DNA from: DATKGP01 sp035510775
Lineage (GTDB): Bacteria; Patescibacteriota; UBA1384; 2-12-FULL-50-11
Length of the DNA stretch: 7,468 nt
Assembly: GCA_035510775.1 (NCBI GenBank)
Contig: DATKGP010000054.1
Coordinates: 1-7,468 of the forward strand
Direction of reading: 5' to 3'
In this document: piece after piece, positions 4,946-7,468 of the stretch
How positions within the stretch are numbered: the stretch's first letter is position 1
Layout: each line of letters opens with the position of its first letter
Program-made: the position numbers and the translations under genes
Notes under the pieces: model-generated
What the model was told of the DNA's origin: nothing
Database searches by the model: none
What the model saw: only the letters and a program-made list of their open reading frames with translations

Positions 4946-5272
4946 ATGCCACACAACCAGTACCAACGACGCGCCTACAAATCAGGACGAAGCTCCGGCA
5001 TCGGCCCAGCCACCGCTAAGTTTTTACTACTAGCTCTTTTGGCAGTCTTCTCCTTACTATATTTAGTGCAGTCGGCTCAAGGTTCGGATATGGCGATTCA
5101 GTTGAGAAGCCTTGATAAACAGCAGCAAGACCTCGAGCAGGAAAGCTCGACTCTGACAGTTAACGCCAGTCGGCTTCAGTCGCTCGACAAGCTGAATCAG
5201 TCAGCCACCCAAGCTGGATTGGTGCCAATTACCCCGCCAACTGATTCCGTTACTTTGCCCGGCAACCCATGA
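4946..5272 (+). CDS. ftsL: FtsL-like divisome protein
   Basis: This 108-residue bitopic protein has a short basic cytoplasmic tail (RRAYKSGR), one membrane segment at about residues 25-43, and an extracytoplasmic heptad-like region (51-85, LRSLDKQQQDLEQESSTL and onward) followed by a Pro/Thr tail. FtsL sequences are poorly conserved. The assignment rests on size, topology, coiled coil, and position between rsmH and a class B PBP gene, which is where ftsL normally sits. FtsL joins FtsB/DivIC and activates septal peptidoglycan synthesis by FtsW-FtsI. Shine-Dalgarno AAGGAG at 4932-4937, 8 bases before ATG 4946, supports the start. It is shorter than many FtsL proteins beyond the coiled coil. Confidence 0.75.
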   Translation: MPHNQYQRRAYKSGRSSGIGPATAKFLLLALLAVFSLLYLVQSAQGSDMAIQLRSLDKQQQDLEQESSTLTVNASRLQSLDKLNQSATQAGLVPITPPTDSVTLPGNP

Positions 5273-5301
5273 GGCTCGCTAGTCACTCGCGCTCTTTGTC
5301 T

Positions 5302-5333
5302 GAAAATGCGCTCACAAATGTTCGCGAATTTTC
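5302..5333 (+). promoter_or_regulatory. Hairpin covering the ribosome-binding position of the PBP gene
   Basis: GAAAATGCGC (5302-5311) pairs with GCGAATTTTC (5324-5333) in 9 of 10 positions across a 12-base loop. The stem ends 6 bases before ATG 5340, exactly where a Shine-Dalgarno should lie, and no such sequence is present. It may slow or gate translation of the PBP gene. Confidence 0.45.
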
Positions 5334-5339
5334 TTCCAA

Positions 5340-7034
5340 ATGACCTGGCGGTCGGTTTTTGAGCGATCGAGCCTAATCTTTGCCGTACTTTTCGTAATTT
5401 GCGGTTTTTATATTTTTGAGCTGTTTCAAAAACAGGTGTTGGAGCACGATCAATACGCCGAAGCGGCCGCTACTCAATCGACCAGCACCACTACTCAACC
5501 GGCCGACCGGGGGAAAATTATCGCCCAGGACAAAGACGGCAACAGCTATTTGCTGGCCGTCAGCGAGTGGCAGTATCAGTTGCTGTTGTCGCCACGCCAA
5601 GTGAAAAACCCGGAAAAATTGGTGGCGGCGCTCAAAACTCAACTGCCAAATCTCGATACGGCCGCTGCTCTAGCTGCCATCGCCACCCAAAAAGTCTACG
5701 TCCCGCCGGTAATGAAAGGCATCAATGCCGATGACGCCCAGAAAATTAACGATCAAAATTACGCCGGCGTGTCGCTAATTCCCCAGCTGGCCCGAATCTA
5801 TCCAGAAGCTGACAAGATTGCCGCCCAAGTCCTTGGCTTTGTCGGCGGCGACGGTAGCGGAAAATACGGCGTCGAGGCGACTTACAACGACCAACTGACG
5901 GGTAACCCAGGCAGCCAATCGGCCAAGAAAGATTCGCTCGGTCGCCTGATCGATGTCTTGGGCAGCAGCACCCCAACTCCTGGTGCCAACGCCATTCTGA
6001 CGCTCGATTACAACTTGCAGTACGAGGTTGAAAACGTTCTCAAGGCCGGCATCAGCCAGTATCAGGCCGACTCTGGTTCGATTACCGTAATGGATCCAAA
6101 TAACGGCGCTGTCCTGGCTATGGCCGGTGAGCCGACCTTCGATCCTAATAATTACGGAGCTTTGACTGGCGATGCCCAGCGAGCCTACCTACCGCCGGCC
6201 ATTAGTGATGTTTATGAGCCGGGCAGTGTTGTCAAAACTCTGACAATGTCGGCGGCTCTTAATGAAGGCGTAGTGACGCCGGATACCGCTAACAATTTCA
6301 ACGCCCCGGTGACCATCGACGGCCACACCATCTATAACGCCCTAAACAAGATTTTTGGTCACGAAAATATGACCCAGGTAATGGAAAACTCCGACAACAT
6401 TGCCATGACTTGGGTTTCGGGACTGCTCGGCAAAGAAAAGCAGCGGGAATATCTAGACAAATTTGGGTTTGGCAAAAAAACCGGCATCGACTTAGTCGGA
6501 GAGCAATATTCAACTTTGCCGGAACTAAAAAATTGGCCGGATATTCTGCGAGCCAACGCCGCCTTCGGCCAAGGCGTGGCGACGACTACGGTTAATTTGG
6601 CCGCTGACTACTGCGCTGTGGCCGACGGCGGCTACTCGGTAACGCCGCACGTGGTTAGTAAGCTCGATTACGGTGATCATACTGAAACAAAAGATTATCC
6701 CAAAGGCGCCCAAATCATCTCATCGCAGACCGCCACCGAAGTTCGAGCGATGCTCCAGGCGGTGGTCGATAACGGTGAAGGTAAACGTGCCCGAGTGGCT
6801 GGAATGACCGTCGGCGGCAAAACTGGTACTGCTCAAGTTCCTAATCCTCAAGGCGGTTACTACACCGACCGAAGTATCGGAACTTTCATCGGAATGTTTC
6901 CGGTTGATAACCCGAAATACGTCATGGCCGTTCGCGTCAACAATCCGAAAACCGTCCAGTTCGCCGAATCCTCGGCTGCTCCAATTTTTGGAACCATCGC
7001 CGACTGGATGGCGACATACTTCCAGCTCCGCTGA
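5340..7034 (+). CDS. ftsI: Class B penicillin-binding protein, FtsI/PBP3-type septal transpeptidase
   Basis: The enzyme cross-links peptidoglycan outside the membrane and, from its dcw position next to ftsL, probably acts at the septum. It has 564 residues: a membrane anchor at about 11-29, a Ser/Thr-rich linker (45-53), a pedestal/dimerisation domain starting at PADRGKI (54-60) and reaching about 215, and a transpeptidase domain from about 245 to 560. All three active-site motifs are present: SVVK at 296-299 within YEPGSVVK (nucleophile Ser296), SDN at 351-353, and KTG at 494-496 within GGKTGTAQ. No PASTA domain and no glycosyltransferase domain are present. ATG 5340 is the only start after the in-frame TGA at 5301-5303 that keeps the anchor, yet it has no Shine-Dalgarno and follows ftsL after 67 bases. 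The base composition matches its neighbours. Confidence 0.93.
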   Translation: MTWRSVFERSSLIFAVLFVICGFYIFELFQKQVLEHDQYAEAAATQSTSTTTQPADRGKIIAQDKDGNSYLLAVSEWQYQLLLSPRQVKNPEKLVAALKTQLPNLDTAAALAAIATQKVYVPPVMKGINADDAQKINDQNYAGVSLIPQLARIYPEADKIAAQVLGFVGGDGSGKYGVEATYNDQLTGNPGSQSAKKDSLGRLIDVLGSSTPTPGANAILTLDYNLQYEVENVLKAGISQYQADSGSITVMDPNNGAVLAMAGEPTFDPNNYGALTGDAQRAYLPPAISDVYEPGSVVKTLTMSAALNEGVVTPDTANNFNAPVTIDGHTIYNALNKIFGHENMTQVMENSDNIAMTWVSGLLGKEKQREYLDKFGFGKKTGIDLVGEQYSTLPELKNWPDILRANAAFGQGVATTTVNLAADYCAVADGGYSVTPHVVSKLDYGDHTETKDYPKGAQIISSQTATEVRAMLQAVVDNGEGKRARVAGMTVGGKTGTAQVPNPQGGYYTDRSIGTFIGMFPVDNPKYVMAVRVNNPKTVQFAESSAAPIFGTIADWMATYFQLR

Positions 7035-7059
7035 TATCGTAATTTGTACATTGAGAACC

Positions 7060-7078
7060 GCTCCTCGATGAGCTTTTT
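7060..7078 (+). terminator. Weak terminator-like hairpin after the PBP gene
   Basis: GCTC at 7060-7063 pairs with GAGC at 7070-7073, followed at once by five T residues (7074-7078). The 4-bp stem is too short to act well alone. It directly precedes the stronger hairpin at 7082-7098. Confidence 0.3.
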
Positions 7079-7081
7079 CGT

Positions 7082-7108
7082 GGCGGCCTCCGGCCGCCCA
7101 GTCTTTTT
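7082..7108 (+). terminator. Intrinsic terminator of the dcw gene group
   Basis: GGCGGCC (7082-7088) and GGCCGCC (7092-7098) form a perfect 7-bp GC stem with a TCC loop. TTTTT follows at 7104-7108, after a 5-base gap that makes it less than ideal. It lies 48 bases after the PBP stop and plausibly ends the mraZ-to-ftsI transcript. Confidence 0.6.
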
Positions 7109-7203
7109 GCGAGGGCCAGGGGCTTACTTTCCGGAGCTTGCGGAGGAAAGCGAGCCAACTTGTTGGCGACCCTGCGAGGCAGCGCGCTCCAGAGACATCC
7201 CTC

Positions 7204-7239
7204 GGCCAAGAAAATACCTGAAGTAGCATTTTCTTGGCC
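7204..7239. repeat. Perfect 12-bp inverted repeat (hairpin)
   Basis: GGCCAAGAAAAT at 7204-7215 is matched by ATTTTCTTGGCC at 7228-7239 with a 12-base loop. It is the longest uninterrupted stem in the window apart from the palindrome near the right edge. No T tract follows, so it is not a standard terminator. Confidence 0.75.
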
Positions 7240-7334
7240 TTCCGGTTCCGGAGCTAACGCTCCTCATCCTGCACGCTTCGTTGCCGTGGGCAAGGAGAAA
7301 AACACGCTCGCTGGTCCTGGGGGTCCCAGGTGCT

Positions 7335-7394
7335 GGGCTCGCGGTTTTTCCTTCAGACAATTTTTAAAAATCATCGAAACCGAGCCCGTTTTTT
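7335..7394 (+). terminator. Second, stronger intrinsic terminator
   Basis: GGGCTC 7335-7340 pairs with GAGCCC 7382-7387. After a 2-base bulge, GGTTT 7343-7347 pairs with AAACC 7377-7381, giving 11 bp. Six T residues follow at 7389-7394. The loop contains a smaller palindrome, ATTTTTAAAAAT at 7360-7371. It would end any transcript running through the structured region. Confidence 0.65.
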
Positions 7395-7412
7395 CCGGAA
7401 GTATCAGGTTCG

Positions 7413-7434
7413 TTGATATGATATATCATATCAA
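7413..7434. promoter_or_regulatory. Perfect 22-bp palindrome with embedded extended -10 elements, operator-like
   Basis: The half-site TTGATATGATA (7413-7423) is followed without a gap by its exact reverse complement (7424-7434). Each strand carries TG-A-TATGAT, an extended -10 element with a 5-of-6 hexamer (7414-7422 on the + strand). No good -35 lies upstream. A dimeric regulator binding here would cover both promoter elements. A related TTGATAT word recurs at 7446-7452. The site probably controls a gene to the right of the window. Confidence 0.5.
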
Positions 7435-7468
7435 GGTGTTTTTAATTGATATTTCTTGATGGAAAGAA

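Larger units (their letters stand above)
7110..7394 (+). ncRNA. Candidate structured RNA or repeated intergenic element, unrecognised
   Basis: Between two terminators lies a run of strong stems. GGCT 7121-7124 with AGCC 7153-7156, then CTTTCC 7127-7132 with GGAAAG 7145-7150, stack into one hairpin. GCCAAC 7154-7159 pairs with GTTGGC 7162-7167. A perfect 12-bp stem joins 7204-7215 and 7228-7239. GGAGC 7249-7253 pairs with GCTCC 7258-7262, and CCTGGG 7316-7321 with CCCAGG 7325-7330. GCGAGCC 7150-7156 can also pair at long range with GGCTCGC 7336-7342. The words TTCCGGAGC recur at 7129 and 7245. I checked it by eye against RNase P RNA, tmRNA and SRP RNA and found no match. It could be a free RNA, a long 3' UTR, or a copy of an interspersed element. 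No promoter for it is evident. Confidence 0.35.

Noticed and set aside
7141..7156. RNase P RNA signature (GGAGGAAAG)
   Set aside because: Only the GAGGAAAG part matches; the other universally conserved RNase P segments are absent from the surrounding sequence.
6720..7360. Reverse-strand ORFs of 169, 90 and 78 aa at the end of and after the PBP gene
   Set aside because: They are antisense to the KTG region or run through the terminators and hairpins. They are rich in Arg, Ser and Gly and look like translated structured RNA.
7160..7459. Forward 99-aa ORF after the PBP gene
   Set aside because: It spans the 12-bp inverted repeat, the terminator and the palindrome; low-quality composition and no ribosome site.
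7459..7468. ATG 7459 near the right edge as the start of the next gene
   Set aside because: Only three codons are visible and no clear Shine-Dalgarno precedes it, so it cannot be supported.

Overview
The window looks like a chromosomal segment of a Patescibacteria/CPR-type bacterium. This rests on compact versions of universal genes, an AT-rich intergenic block of repeated TTTTCAATT-like words, and a minimal start of the division and cell wall (dcw) cluster. It is an inference from style and layout; no marker in the window fixes the lineage. TGA is used as a stop by three genes (the orphan at 2600-2980, ftsL and the PBP gene), so the Gracilibacteria/SR1 code in which TGA is glycine does not apply. 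All convincing genes are on the + strand.

Layout. (1) 1-182 is the 3' end of alanine racemase. (2) 201-1130 is an unrecognised membrane protein with a long disordered Pro/Ala/Thr/Glu-rich N-terminal part and three C-terminal membrane segments. (3) 1131-1267 is an AT-rich imperfect inverted repeat holding a good sigma70-type promoter, placed so that the glycyl-tRNA synthetase mRNA may be leaderless. (4) 1268-2548 is glyS, single-chain alpha2 type, with a short C-terminus. (5) 2563-3023 is a self-contained unit: extended -10 promoter, strong Shine-Dalgarno, a 126-residue orphan protein and a stable hairpin. (6) 3047-3323 is the control region of mraZ, with a TTGACA promoter followed by GTGG boxes phased at exactly 10 bp, the expected MraZ operator. 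(7) 3324-7034 is the dcw cluster start: mraZ, a 323-base interval with one or two possible small ORFs and mutually exclusive RNA stems, rsmH, ftsL, and a class B penicillin-binding protein (ftsI type). (8) 7035-7468 has no convincing gene; it holds a terminator, a dense run of RNA hairpins, a second strong terminator, and a perfect 22-bp palindrome near the right edge.

How they work together. Alanine racemase supplies D-alanine for peptidoglycan. MraZ represses the dcw operon through its own operator. RsmH methylates 16S rRNA. FtsL and the FtsI-type PBP are partners in septal peptidoglycan synthesis. GlyS and the two unknown proteins are neighbours with no evident link to this pathway.

The known genes are ordinary. 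The parts most likely to hold undescribed biology are the interval between mraZ and rsmH, the structured region after the PBP gene, the occluded start of the PBP gene, and the leaderless glyS promoter.
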